Below, one piece after another: positions 8,086 to 17,191 of a DNA stretch of 39,554 bases. This stretch comes from UBA1563 sp041667115. Lineage in GTDB: Bacteria > Bacteroidota > Ignavibacteria > Ignavibacteriales > Ignavibacteriaceae. Position 1 is the first letter of the stretch. Every line of letters begins with the position of its first letter. The stretch lies in the NCBI GenBank assembly GCA_041667115.1, contig JBAYFO010000032.1:1-39554 (forward strand). The letters are read 5' to 3'. A program made the position numbers and the translations under genes. Below the pieces are notes generated by a model that made no database searches, was not told the DNA's origin, and saw nothing but the letters and a program-made list of their open reading frames with translations.

Positions 8086-10950
8086 ATGAAGAAAGTTTTT
8101 TTACTTTTTATTTTTTTAATGCTTTTATTTTCCCCAGCGCAAGAAAGTCTCTTTGCACAATCATCGGGTAAAATATCGGGACGAGTTGTTGACAAAGAAA
8201 ACAGAGAAGCGATTCCCTTTGCTTCGGTTTTCGTTGAAGGAACTTCTGTTGGCGCCTTAGCCGACGAAAACGGTAGTTTTGTCATTTTAAATGTTCCCCC
8301 CGGAGTATATGTTGTAACTGCCTCTCTGGTTGGATATCAAAAAACTTCTGTGAGAAATGTCAGGGTAAACGTCGATTTTACTACTAAACTTACAATTGAA
8401 ATGTCTTCCGGCGCAATTGATATGCCGGCTGTTATTGTTCAAGGTGAACGCAATCCGCTTATCAGGAAAGATTTAACAAATCCTACGGTTGCCATTAACG
8501 CAGAAAATATTGCGGAACTTCCGGTCGATCAAATATCGGATGTTATTCGTTTGCAGGCAGGTGTTGTTACCGATAATGACGGAGCTATCCATGTTCGTGG
8601 CGGACGCTCGAACGAGATTGCTTATTCCCTGAATGGAATATCTTTGAACGATCCATACGGACAATCACGATCTATCGGAATTGCAACCAACGCCGTACAG
8701 GAAGTTTCTGTTTCAACTGGAACATTCAGTGCTCAATATGGTAACGCGTTGAGCGGTGTTGTTAACTATGTTACTAAAGAGGGAAGTGATAAATATTCTT
8801 TTAGTTTACGCAGTTATATGGGGGATTACGTTTCCCCAAGAAAAGAACTTTTTTCAAATATTGACAAAATTGATCCAATGAATAGGGGGAGGATTGAAGC
8901 TACTTTTGGTGGAGAAGTTCCACTAATTCCGGATGCAAAATTTTATTTGTCATCTGTTTTTGAAAATTTTAAAGGTAGTCTCTACGGGCAAAAATTATAC
9001 GTCCCGACCGATTCTTATTTGACACCTGACAATTTCAAAACCGGCGACCCGAGAAAAGGGACTTCAACTAGCGCGTATTTTTTCAATCCATATGATAAAA
9101 ATAGTACTGGTATTCCATTATTATATGGAACCTCTGATTATGGAAAATACGTTGCAATGAACCCTTCCACTAGTTTTAATATGCAGGGAAACTTAAGCTA
9201 TAAATTAACCCCGGTAATTAAAGTTAAATACGAAGGATTACTTGATATTGGAAGGTCTAAAGATTATAGTCTTGCCTATAAATATAATCCGGACGGAGTT
9301 GGAACTACTTACAACAACGCCTTTTTGAACGCAATCGATATTACGCATACAGTTAGTGATAATGTTTTTTATACTTTGAAATTCTCGTACGGCAAAAACC
9401 GGGTAAAATATTATTTGTATGAGAATTATTATGATGCCCGTTATTTACCAACATTATATCAGTCGGCACTAAGCAATACAGGCTTTTATGCCGGAGGAAC
9501 TGATAATTACCGCTCGTTCCGCACAACAGAAACTTTTGGAGTTAAAGGAGATGTTGTAGCCCAAATGTTCAAAATCCATGAAATCAAAGCTGGATTTGAA
9601 GGACGTTTTTACGGATTAAGTTATGAAAATTATTCGGTTGAAATTGGGAAAGAAAATCCTGACAAATCATTTGGTAATTTGAATAATGACGATTTGCTCT
9701 ATGATTCAGCTTTAACATTGGTAAGAAGAAAACCACTTTCTCCTTCGCAGTTCACAAACTATTCAAAACATCCTTCAAATTTTTCAGCCTATATTCAAGA
9801 TAAAATTGAATTTGAATCTTCCTTTATTGTTAACGCAGGTTTACGGTACGAGTATTTTGACCCGGCGGCTTCCTATAATCCCGAAGTTTCAAAAAATTTA
9901 AGAGACTCGGCTTTTGGTTATATTAATACCTATAATACACCGGCAAAAATAAAAAACACCCTTTCTCCAAGAGTGAGCATGTCTTATCCAATAACAGATA
10001 AGGCAATTATCCGGTTATCCTACGGACATTTTTATCAAATTGCTTCGTTATCAAGCCTTTACTCAAACAATCTTTATTATGTTACAAATGCGGGAAGTAC
10101 TCCAACGTTTGGTAATCCGAATGTTGAACCACAAAAATCGGTTCAGTATGAGATAGGATTGCAGCAACAAATGACTGAAGATATAAAAGTTGACATAACC
10201 GGTTTTTACAAAGATGTAAGTAATTATATTTATACTCAATCAGTTTATACCGCTTCCGGTAGAGCATACAACATTCTTACGAATCTTGCATACGCAAATT
10301 CAAGAGGTGTTACGCTTTCGTTGTTGAAGCGAAGATCAGCGGGCAGTATGCTTTCGTATTCGCTCGATTATACATTTTCAATTGCCGAAGGAAATAGAAC
10401 TGAACCGGCATCTGAACTATTTTTTAGCGAGCAATCAGGAAAACAAACGGAGACTTATTTAGTGCCGTTAAGTTTTGACCGGTCACACGTCATAAACGGT
10501 TCACTCTCATTTACGCAACCGGATGATTGGAACCTTGGAATTATCTTTAGTCTTGAAACCGGTACTCCATATACTCCGGTATTGCCTCCAAGTTTAGTTA
10601 ATGTGTTATATCAACAAAATTCAGATCATCAACCGCTTAACTTTAATGTTAATCTAAAATTTGAAAAATATTTTACAATCGGAGATATCCATTATAGTCT
10701 TTTTCTACAAGTGGAAAATCTGTTTGATACTCAAAACGAACTCGCGGTATACGCAAGTTCAGGTCGCTCATTGTCAAATATTGAACAGGTACAGAACCCT
10801 TATACTTTTAGTGATATCAGAAATAGGATAAGCCGGGGAGACCCAGGACTGTTTGGTGTTGGTCAAATTGACGGATATTATTCTAAACGACCGGAGAGAG
10901 TTAACAGTCCCCGGGAAGTCCGTTTAGGTTTTTCCTTCTTATTCAATTAA
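8086..10950 (+). CDS. TonB-dependent outer-membrane receptor with CarboxypepD_reg-like domain
   Basis: The 954-residue protein has a signal peptide (1-25, ending LFAQ). A carboxypeptidase-regulatory-like beta-sandwich follows at about 28-110 (SGKISGRVVDKENREAIPF). A TonB plug lies at about 130-245 (IHVRGGRSNEIAYSLNGISL, SAQYGNALSGVVNYVTKEG). A long beta-barrel ends in FSFLFN with a terminal aromatic-rich strand. This is the architecture of Bacteroidota SusC/OAR-like receptors, which import substrates using TonB energy or act with secreted partners. No SusD-like gene is adjacent. The genes downstream instead encode a giant exported protein and a PorV-like protein, suggesting a joint role in export or surface assembly. 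ATG 8086 is chosen over an in-frame TTG at 8044 because GGAG lies at 8076-8079 and the signal peptide starts there. Substrate unknown. Confidence 0.9.
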   Translation: MKKVFLLFIFLMLLFSPAQESLFAQSSGKISGRVVDKENREAIPFASVFVEGTSVGALADENGSFVILNVPPGVYVVTASLVGYQKTSVRNVRVNVDFTTKLTIEMSSGAIDMPAVIVQGERNPLIRKDLTNPTVAINAENIAELPVDQISDVIRLQAGVVTDNDGAIHVRGGRSNEIAYSLNGISLNDPYGQSRSIGIATNAVQEVSVSTGTFSAQYGNALSGVVNYVTKEGSDKYSFSLRSYMGDYVSPRKELFSNIDKIDPMNRGRIEATFGGEVPLIPDAKFYLSSVFENFKGSLYGQKLYVPTDSYLTPDNFKTGDPRKGTSTSAYFFNPYDKNSTGIPLLYGTSDYGKYVAMNPSTSFNMQGNLSYKLTPVIKVKYEGLLDIGRSKDYSLAYKYNPDGVGTTYNNAFLNAIDITHTVSDNVFYTLKFSYGKNRVKYYLYENYYDARYLPTLYQSALSNTGFYAGGTDNYRSFRTTETFGVKGDVVAQMFKIHEIKAGFEGRFYGLSYENYSVEIGKENPDKSFGNLNNDDLLYDSALTLVRRKPLSPSQFTNYSKHPSNFSAYIQDKIEFESSFIVNAGLRYEYFDPAASYNPEVSKNLRDSAFGYINTYNTPAKIKNTLSPRVSMSYPITDKAIIRLSYGHFYQIASLSSLYSNNLYYVTNAGSTPTFGNPNVEPQKSVQYEIGLQQQMTEDIKVDITGFYKDVSNYIYTQSVYTASGRAYNILTNLAYANSRGVTLSLLKRRSAGSMLSYSLDYTFSIAEGNRTEPASELFFSEQSGKQTETYLVPLSFDRSHVINGSLSFTQPDDWNLGIIFSLETGTPYTPVLPPSLVNVLYQQNSDHQPLNFNVNLKFEKYFTIGDIHYSLFLQVENLFDTQNELAVYASSGRSLSNIEQVQNPYTFSDIRNRISRGDPGLFGVGQIDGYYSKRPERVNSPREVRLGFSFLFN

Positions 10951-10969
10951 TCGCAGGAAATAGAAATTT

Positions 10970-13900
10970 ATGAAAAATAGTATTTATCTTTTCGTTCTCT
11001 TTTTGTTCGTTGCTTCATCTTTTTCTTTTGCACAAGAAAAAGATAAGTATGGAAATTATAATATAAAGGGATTATCTCAGCAGGATATGGAGCGTATCTA
11101 CGGTGATATTTATAAACCGGGAAAAGTTTTTAAAACCGCCGGTGACCCAAGATCAATTAAAGAAGTTATTATTAGCGGTAATAAGATTACAACTGTTCTC
11201 TTCAATTATGGCTCCATTTGTAAGCCAAATTACTTAGGAAACGTTGCAGATCTTGTTTGGAAAGGATTGGGATACGGTTTTGAATTCGGACCGCTTGTTG
11301 CCGCAGCTGTACCTATTCCAAATGCAAATGGCGGTTATGATACTACAATCATTTGTGATGATTCATTCATATTAACCGGGCAAGGGTCATACTCTCCCGA
11401 TGGTACATTGAAATGGGGTTGGCTGCCCAAATCAGGCTATGCAGATCCTAATCAAACTGAAATTGCAAGATTAAATGCCCCTGATAAAAATTTTGATGGA
11501 AAACCTGACTCATGGCCCGAACGCTGGTATTCTCCCGGAGCCGGCAAATATGTTTGGCCAGCTTTTTTAGGAGATCAGGCAACAGCTCCTGATGAAGAAG
11601 TTTATTATGTAGATGATGACTATACCAATCAGGCTTATATCAAAGGACCACCTTACTATCCTTTTATCAATGATTCTACTAAACGTGGACTAGGACTTGA
11701 TATGGAAGTGCGTGTACTTCAGTTCAATAACCCTTTAGCAGAAAATATTATTTTCTTGGTTTTTCAAGTAACAAATGCGAGTGATAAAGACCTTCCGAAA
11801 GTTTACTTTGGGATGCAAGGTGATCCTCACGTTGGCGGTTCCTCAGATTACGGAGATGATAGGGCTTATTTTATTCCACCTGCGGGTCCGTTAGCTGATG
11901 CATTTGCTCAAAGAGCACGAAGTATGGTTTATGCATTTGATGAAGATATGAGTGGAATGGGAGGCAGAGTACCAGGTTATTTTGGATGGAAATTTCTTGA
12001 ATCTCCTACAAATTCAACCGACTTGAAAGATAACGATGATGATGGAATAACAGATGAAAGTCCGTTTAACTCAGCCGGAAATTATATTGACGGTGTGAGT
12101 ATCCCCCTTACCTATGGAATTTCTGATGTCGCAAAATACACTGCAATTTTTGGTGCCCCTAAACCAAGATTTCAAGGTGATGAGGATGGCGACTGGGATC
12201 CGGCAGTTCATGATGTTGGTATTGACGGAATTGGTCCCGATTCTCCAAATTATCCTGGACCCGATTATGGTGAAGGGGATGGAGTTCCCTCTCAAGCGTG
12301 GTATTCAGATGCAAACGGAAATAACAAATATGATGTTGGCGAACCTATCTCGGATGAAAGATTACCAGGGTACCGCTGGGCGGGTTCCGAACCAAATTTT
12401 GGAATGCGTGATATTTCTGAATCCGATCAAATTGGTCTGACAAGTTTTCATGCAGCAGCTTACACAAACTCACTACCGAACGTTCCTAAAAACACAAGTT
12501 TAATGTGGGAATGGCTCTCTTCGGATTCAATTGATGCGAATCAAGAATTATTAAATGTTGCGGGAGATAATATTTTCAATTTTGGGTCGGGTCCTCTTTC
12601 TCTTAAAAGTGGTGAAACTCAACGTTTTTCTATGGCTATACTTTTTGGAAATGACTTAAATGATTTAGTGCAAACAGCAGAAACTTCTACCAGAATACTT
12701 GAAGCTGATTATCGTTTCGCTCAACCTCCAAAAAAACCTATTGTAAAGGTTGTTCCGGGAGATAAGCGGGTAACGCTTTACTGGGATACAAGGGCTGAAG
12801 CATCAATCGATCCTTTAACGGTAAAAAAAGATTTCCAGGGATACAAAATTTATCGAAGTACTGATCCGACTTTTGCTGACGTTTACAAAATTACAGATGG
12901 AAGAGGAAATCCATTTTTGGGTGTTCCCCTGTATGATTCGTATGCAAGGAAAAGCGCTCAATTCGATCTTGTTGATTCACTTTCAGGCTTTTTCCCTGTT
13001 GAATTCCAAGGAAGAGCAGTAAAATATTATGTTGGTGACAACACCGGCTTAGTTCATGAATATGTTGATTCTACGGTTACGAACGGAATGACTTATTACT
13101 ACGCAGTTGTTTCATACGATGGTGGAAATGAGGAAGTAGGGAAAGAACTTGCTCCTTCCGAATGTCAGGCAGTTATTCAGAAAGATGCGATAACCGGTAA
13201 GCTTAGTTTTGATGTAAATACGGGAGAAGCAACACCTAATCCGATTTCTACCGGATTAAAATCACCGGAAGCTGGTTTAGCGGGAACCCCTACAGCAGTT
13301 GTCGGAAATTCAACCGGAAAGGTTTATGTGAAAATTTTAGACCCGTTAGCCGTTGATGAGAGATTGTACAAAATATCTTTTCTTAATAACACTAATTATT
13401 CGTTACTTGACTCAACCGGAATTACTGAAACATTTATCTCTAAGGATACTGTATTCGTTTCGTTGAGGCAGCAAAACCTAGAGGAAAATAGTCTTGATGT
13501 TTTTGACGCAAATAATAATGTTGTTTCAAAAACTAACTATTTCGTTAATTCCTCAAGTGGAAAAATCAGAGGAACTTCACTGGGTAGTTTACCTGCTAAT
13601 CAAACCTTTACGGTTAAATACCAATACTACCCGATAGTTTTAAGTTCCAACGTGAACTACGAAGACAACAATCCAAGTTTTAACGGAATGAAACTTTATG
13701 TCCAGACTGATTCACTAGATTTGGATAGAGTCAATTCAAAGTTTAACAATTCACAGATTCAAGCGGTTGCCACATTATATTCGCCACCATTAGTTGGTAA
13801 TCCCAAAATAAAATACCGTGCCGATTGGGAAATTCGTTGGCATAACCTTGATACAACTGCAACTGGCACATACGTTAATCCAGGAGATACCGCTAAATCC

Positions 13901-14545
13901 GATGCAGGTAAAACGGTCATTTGTCCGTTTACCGTTTGGAATTTAACCGAAAATGTAAAAGCCAACTACTTGATTAAAGAAGGAAACCCCAAAACACGAG
14001 CCAATTTACGTTGGGATTGGGGAGAGTCAGTTGTGTTGCGTCCAACGATCGCGTCAGGCTCAACGACTTCTTATGAGGTCATGCTTAATCGCCCTGACAG
14101 TACTATTCTGACACCGATTTTACCGAAATCAGGAGATATTTTTACTGTAAAAACAACAAAGCCGTTTCAAACGAACGATACCTATCTATTCAAGTCTAAA
14201 GCAGCAGTCTTTTCGCAAGAAGCTGCAAAAGTTAAACTTGATGATATTTATGTCGTTCCGAATCCATACGTTGGATACAGTTCGTTGGAATCTCCAGGCA
14301 GATTACCTGATCTTCGCGGAGAAAAACAAGTTCAGTTTAGAAATCTTCCTCCTAAGTGTACGATCCGTATTTACACCATGGTTGGTGAATTGGTTCAAAC
14401 TATTGAGAAAGACGACTTTACGAGTTATGCAAGCTGGGACTTGTTAACCTATGAATCTCAGAGAATAGCTTATGGTGTTTATATCTTCCATGTCGATATC
14501 CCGGGGGTTGGAGAAAAGATAGGAAGATTGGCAGTAATCAAATAA
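10970..14545 (+). CDS. Giant exported protein with Fn3 region and divergent sorting domain
   Basis: The 1191-residue product has a signal peptide (1-21, ending SFAQ). Its N-terminal half has many Asp/Gly-rich loops resembling calcium-binding motifs (DKNFDGKPD near 172, DNDDDGITD at 354, DEDGDWD near 404, DANGNNKYD at 447). An Fn3-like region lies at about 587-735 (RVTLYWDTRAEAS, FQGYKIYRSTDPTF, TYYYAVVSYDGG). The last 100 residues (VVPNPYV near 1095, IRIYTMVGELVQTI, AYGVYIFHVDIPG) look like a T9SS sorting domain but lack the NYPNPFNP box found in the other cargo here. The gene lies 19 bp after the receptor and 43 bp before the PorV-like gene, with AGGAAATAG as ribosome binding site. It is probably a surface protein working with the receptor. 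No catalytic motif recognised. Confidence 0.8.
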   Translation: MKNSIYLFVLFLFVASSFSFAQEKDKYGNYNIKGLSQQDMERIYGDIYKPGKVFKTAGDPRSIKEVIISGNKITTVLFNYGSICKPNYLGNVADLVWKGLGYGFEFGPLVAAAVPIPNANGGYDTTIICDDSFILTGQGSYSPDGTLKWGWLPKSGYADPNQTEIARLNAPDKNFDGKPDSWPERWYSPGAGKYVWPAFLGDQATAPDEEVYYVDDDYTNQAYIKGPPYYPFINDSTKRGLGLDMEVRVLQFNNPLAENIIFLVFQVTNASDKDLPKVYFGMQGDPHVGGSSDYGDDRAYFIPPAGPLADAFAQRARSMVYAFDEDMSGMGGRVPGYFGWKFLESPTNSTDLKDNDDDGITDESPFNSAGNYIDGVSIPLTYGISDVAKYTAIFGAPKPRFQGDEDGDWDPAVHDVGIDGIGPDSPNYPGPDYGEGDGVPSQAWYSDANGNNKYDVGEPISDERLPGYRWAGSEPNFGMRDISESDQIGLTSFHAAAYTNSLPNVPKNTSLMWEWLSSDSIDANQELLNVAGDNIFNFGSGPLSLKSGETQRFSMAILFGNDLNDLVQTAETSTRILEADYRFAQPPKKPIVKVVPGDKRVTLYWDTRAEASIDPLTVKKDFQGYKIYRSTDPTFADVYKITDGRGNPFLGVPLYDSYARKSAQFDLVDSLSGFFPVEFQGRAVKYYVGDNTGLVHEYVDSTVTNGMTYYYAVVSYDGGNEEVGKELAPSECQAVIQKDAITGKLSFDVNTGEATPNPISTGLKSPEAGLAGTPTAVVGNSTGKVYVKILDPLAVDERLYKISFLNNTNYSLLDSTGITETFISKDTVFVSLRQQNLEENSLDVFDANNNVVSKTNYFVNSSSGKIRGTSLGSLPANQTFTVKYQYYPIVLSSNVNYEDNNPSFNGMKLYVQTDSLDLDRVNSKFNNSQIQAVATLYSPPLVGNPKIKYRADWEIRWHNLDTTATGTYVNPGDTAKSDAGKTVICPFTVWNLTENVKANYLIKEGNPKTRANLRWDWGESVVLRPTIASGSTTSYEVMLNRPDSTILTPILPKSGDIFTVKTTKPFQTNDTYLFKSKAAVFSQEAAKVKLDDIYVVPNPYVGYSSLESPGRLPDLRGEKQVQFRNLPPKCTIRIYTMVGELVQTIEKDDFTSYASWDLLTYESQRIAYGVYIFHVDIPGVGEKIGRLAVIK

Positions 14546-14588
14546 AAATGATATTGAATAAAAAATATAAAGTTTTGGAGATACCCGA

Positions 14589-15623
14589 ATGAAAAAAATA
14601 AATCTCTCACTTGTGCTCTTCTTGTTGATTGCTTTTTCTGTCTCAGATTTTGCACAATTAGATAGAAGTACCGCAAAAGTAGGAACAACTGTTGCCCAAT
14701 TCCTAAAGATTGGTGCAGGTGCCCGCGCAATTGGAATGGGAGGCGCATATACTGCGGTTGCTAACGATATTTATGGTGTATATTGGAACCCCGCCGGAGT
14801 TGCCAATATAACTTCGAATGGACAAGTTGCGTTCAACCATGTGAATTGGCTTGCCGATATTACTTATGATTTTGCCGCGGCTTCTTTAAATGTTGAAGAA
14901 GTCGGAACATTTTTTATTACCATGGTTTCTCTTGGCGTACCTGAAGATAAGGTACGCACAATTGATTTTCCCGAAGGTGACGGAAGAATGTGGGACGCAA
15001 AATCTCTTGCAATCGGTGTTGGCTTTGCAAGAAAATTAACCGATAAATTCTCTGTAGGAATTCATTTAAAATATATTCGGGAAGGCATTTGGAATAATAG
15101 TGCTTCCGGGATGGCTTTAGATATCGGAACCTATTACGTTACACCGTTTAACGATATGGTAATCGGAGCAAGCATTTCTAACTTCGGTACAAAGATGCAG
15201 TTGGACGGAAGAGATATTCTCTTCAATTATGATCCTAATAATGACCCGAATTCCGGTGCAAACAATGTCCTCTCAAAGTATGAAATGGGAAGTTATGATC
15301 TTCCATTAACCTTTCGTTTAGGTTTAGCGATGGATGTTTACAAAGACCGTTATTTTAGAACTACTGCGGCACTCGATGCAACCCATCCAAACGATAATAC
15401 CGAATATGTAAACAGCGGTGTTGAGTTTGCCTATGATGAAATGTTTATGTTCAGGCTTGGATATAAATCATTATTTTTAAGAGATAGCGAACAAGGTTTA
15501 ACAATAGGCGGTGGATTAAAATATCAGATTTCAGATCAACTTGGACTAATGCTGAACTATGGCTGGGCAGATTATGGAAGATTGAAGAATGTTCAATTTT
15601 TTGATCTCGGTCTTATGTTCTAA
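14589..15623 (+). CDS. PorV/PorQ-family outer-membrane protein
   Basis: The 344-residue protein has a signal peptide (1-22) and the typical N-terminal signature of this family: QFLKIGAGARAIGMGGAYTA followed by YWNPAG at about residues 39-70. The rest has alternating strands of a FadL-like beta-barrel. PorV is the outer-membrane shuttle protein of the T9SS, which receives cargo from the translocon and passes it to the attachment complex. PorQ and many uncharacterised paralogues in FCB bacteria share the fold. Placement after a receptor and a large sorted protein suggests a dedicated paralogue rather than the core PorV, since no other core T9SS gene is near. GGAG at 14577-14580 supports the ATG. 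A terminator follows. Confidence 0.88.
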   Translation: MKKINLSLVLFLLIAFSVSDFAQLDRSTAKVGTTVAQFLKIGAGARAIGMGGAYTAVANDIYGVYWNPAGVANITSNGQVAFNHVNWLADITYDFAAASLNVEEVGTFFITMVSLGVPEDKVRTIDFPEGDGRMWDAKSLAIGVGFARKLTDKFSVGIHLKYIREGIWNNSASGMALDIGTYYVTPFNDMVIGASISNFGTKMQLDGRDILFNYDPNNDPNSGANNVLSKYEMGSYDLPLTFRLGLAMDVYKDRYFRTTAALDATHPNDNTEYVNSGVEFAYDEMFMFRLGYKSLFLRDSEQGLTIGGGLKYQISDQLGLMLNYGWADYGRLKNVQFFDLGLMF

Positions 15624-15634
15624 TTGTGTTTTTC

Positions 15635-15672
15635 GGGATACTCTTTTCTTTTAAGAGTATCCCATTTTTTCT
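15635..15672 (+). terminator. Rho-independent terminator of the receptor/cargo/PorV unit
   Basis: GGGATACTCTT at 15635-15645 pairs perfectly with AAGAGTATCCC at 15653-15663 (11-bp stem, 7-nt loop), followed by ATTTTTTCT. It lies 12 bp after the PorV-like gene and separates it from the exporter operon. Confidence 0.92.
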
Positions 15673-15827
15673 ATTAATCCTTCAGATCGCCGCCAATCAT
15701 TTTATCTTACCGCTTATAAACGTTGTAAAAAAGCCAATTGTATTTTTTCTATTTTTAGATCACCAAAAAATCAGTTTATTTTGAATTATTTCGAGTTCAT
15801 TAAAGTGAAATGCTAACGGAGAATTTT

Positions 15828-17168
15828 ATGCGAAAAGGAATCATTTTTAGTCTCATCTTTTTTTGTGCGGCAGTTGCCTTCCCGCAAAAAAACCTTTCTC
15901 TTTCTGAAGTTGTAAAGATCGCTTTGCAAAAAAACACAACCATTCAAAAAACAGAGGAAGGAATAAAAGTTTATGAAGCAGGAGTAAAATCCGCTTATGG
16001 GAATTTGCTTCCATCACTTTCAGCTAGCGGTGGTTGGAATTGGTCCCGTTCTGTTCAAGAAGGCGGGCAATATATTTATAACGGATTGGCTTTTAACGCT
16101 CCGAAACAAATTGTGCAGAGTAGAAATTATTCAGCCGGAGCTTCGGCGGACATAACTTTGTTCGACGGACTTTCAAATTTTGCTAATATTTCGAGAAGCA
16201 AGAACAGCCTTGAAGCAGCTAAATACAGCCTGGATAGAGCAAAACAGAATTTAACTTACCAGGCGATTAGTGGATTTTATGATGTTATAAACGCTAAAAA
16301 ATTAATGGATGTAAAAGAACAGGATCTGAAATGGAATCAGAAAAATTATGAAATTATCCTTGAACGCAATAAACTCGGGAATGTTACCTTAGCTGATGTC
16401 TATTCCCAACAAGTTAAAGTTGGTAATGCTGAATTAGAATTGATCAGAGCACAAAACAGTTACGCAACTACCAAGTCGGAATACCTTTATTATCTCGGAT
16501 TGGATATGCTCGAAGACTTCACTTTTGAAGATCCAACCGTAAATGACAAAGAGCTAAAACTTGATATGATAGAAATCGATCCGAATTTAAATTTGTTAGT
16601 TGAAAAAGCATTGTCTAATCGTTCGGATCTAAAAAGCGCAAAATTAACCTATCAAGGTTCAATTGATGGAATCACTATGGCTAAAGCCGGACATTTACCC
16701 TCACTTTCAAATTACTACACCTATGGTACAAATGCTAACACTGTTGGGGAAATGTTTAAGAGTTACAGTACATCAGTTGGCTTAAGTTTAAACATTCCTA
16801 TTTTTTCAGGATTTAGCGTAGAGAATCGTGTGCAGCAAGCTGAAGTTGAAGCTAAGAATAATGAGCTTGATGTAAATGATTTAGAACGGCAGATCAAAAA
16901 AGAAATGCAGAAAACCTATCTTGATTTGCAAGCAAGCGAAAAAAGATTAGATGTGAGCAAGAAGAATGTTACCGCTGCAGAAGAAAATAGAAAAATTGAA
17001 CAGGAAAAATATACGCTTGGCGCTACAATGCTCTTAAATGTTCTTATTGCAAACTCGGATTATACGAATGCTTTAACTAATTATGTGAACGCCCAATTTG
17101 AATATGTAAAACTCAAAGAACAGCTCGCATACTCACTCGGTATTCTTGATTACAAAAAATTTGAATAA
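15828..17168 (+). CDS. TolC-family outer-membrane efflux protein
   Basis: The 446-residue protein has a signal peptide (MRKGIIFSLIFF to about residue 20). Two outer-membrane-efflux repeats of long alpha-helical hairpins follow (about 22-215 and 230-440). N-terminal LSLSEVVKIALQKNTTI and the later ALSNRSDLKSAKL are typical of the start of each TolC repeat. TolC proteins form trimeric channels spanning the outer membrane and periplasm. It is the first gene of an operon with adaptor, ATPase and two permeases, so it should be the exit duct of this exporter. The frame opens at 15810, but ACGGAGAA lies about 6 nt before ATG 15828 and the signal peptide starts there. No clear promoter was found in the preceding 150 bp. 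Confidence 0.92.
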   Translation: MRKGIIFSLIFFCAAVAFPQKNLSLSEVVKIALQKNTTIQKTEEGIKVYEAGVKSAYGNLLPSLSASGGWNWSRSVQEGGQYIYNGLAFNAPKQIVQSRNYSAGASADITLFDGLSNFANISRSKNSLEAAKYSLDRAKQNLTYQAISGFYDVINAKKLMDVKEQDLKWNQKNYEIILERNKLGNVTLADVYSQQVKVGNAELELIRAQNSYATTKSEYLYYLGLDMLEDFTFEDPTVNDKELKLDMIEIDPNLNLLVEKALSNRSDLKSAKLTYQGSIDGITMAKAGHLPSLSNYYTYGTNANTVGEMFKSYSTSVGLSLNIPIFSGFSVENRVQQAEVEAKNNELDVNDLERQIKKEMQKTYLDLQASEKRLDVSKKNVTAAEENRKIEQEKYTLGATMLLNVLIANSDYTNALTNYVNAQFEYVKLKEQLAYSLGILDYKKFE

Positions 17169-17191
17169 TATTTATTTCAGGAGAAATACTC

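Noticed and set aside
12114..12440. Overlapping 108-codon open frame within the giant exported protein gene.
   Set aside because: It lies wholly within a well-supported gene in another frame, has no ribosome binding site and no recognisable domain.
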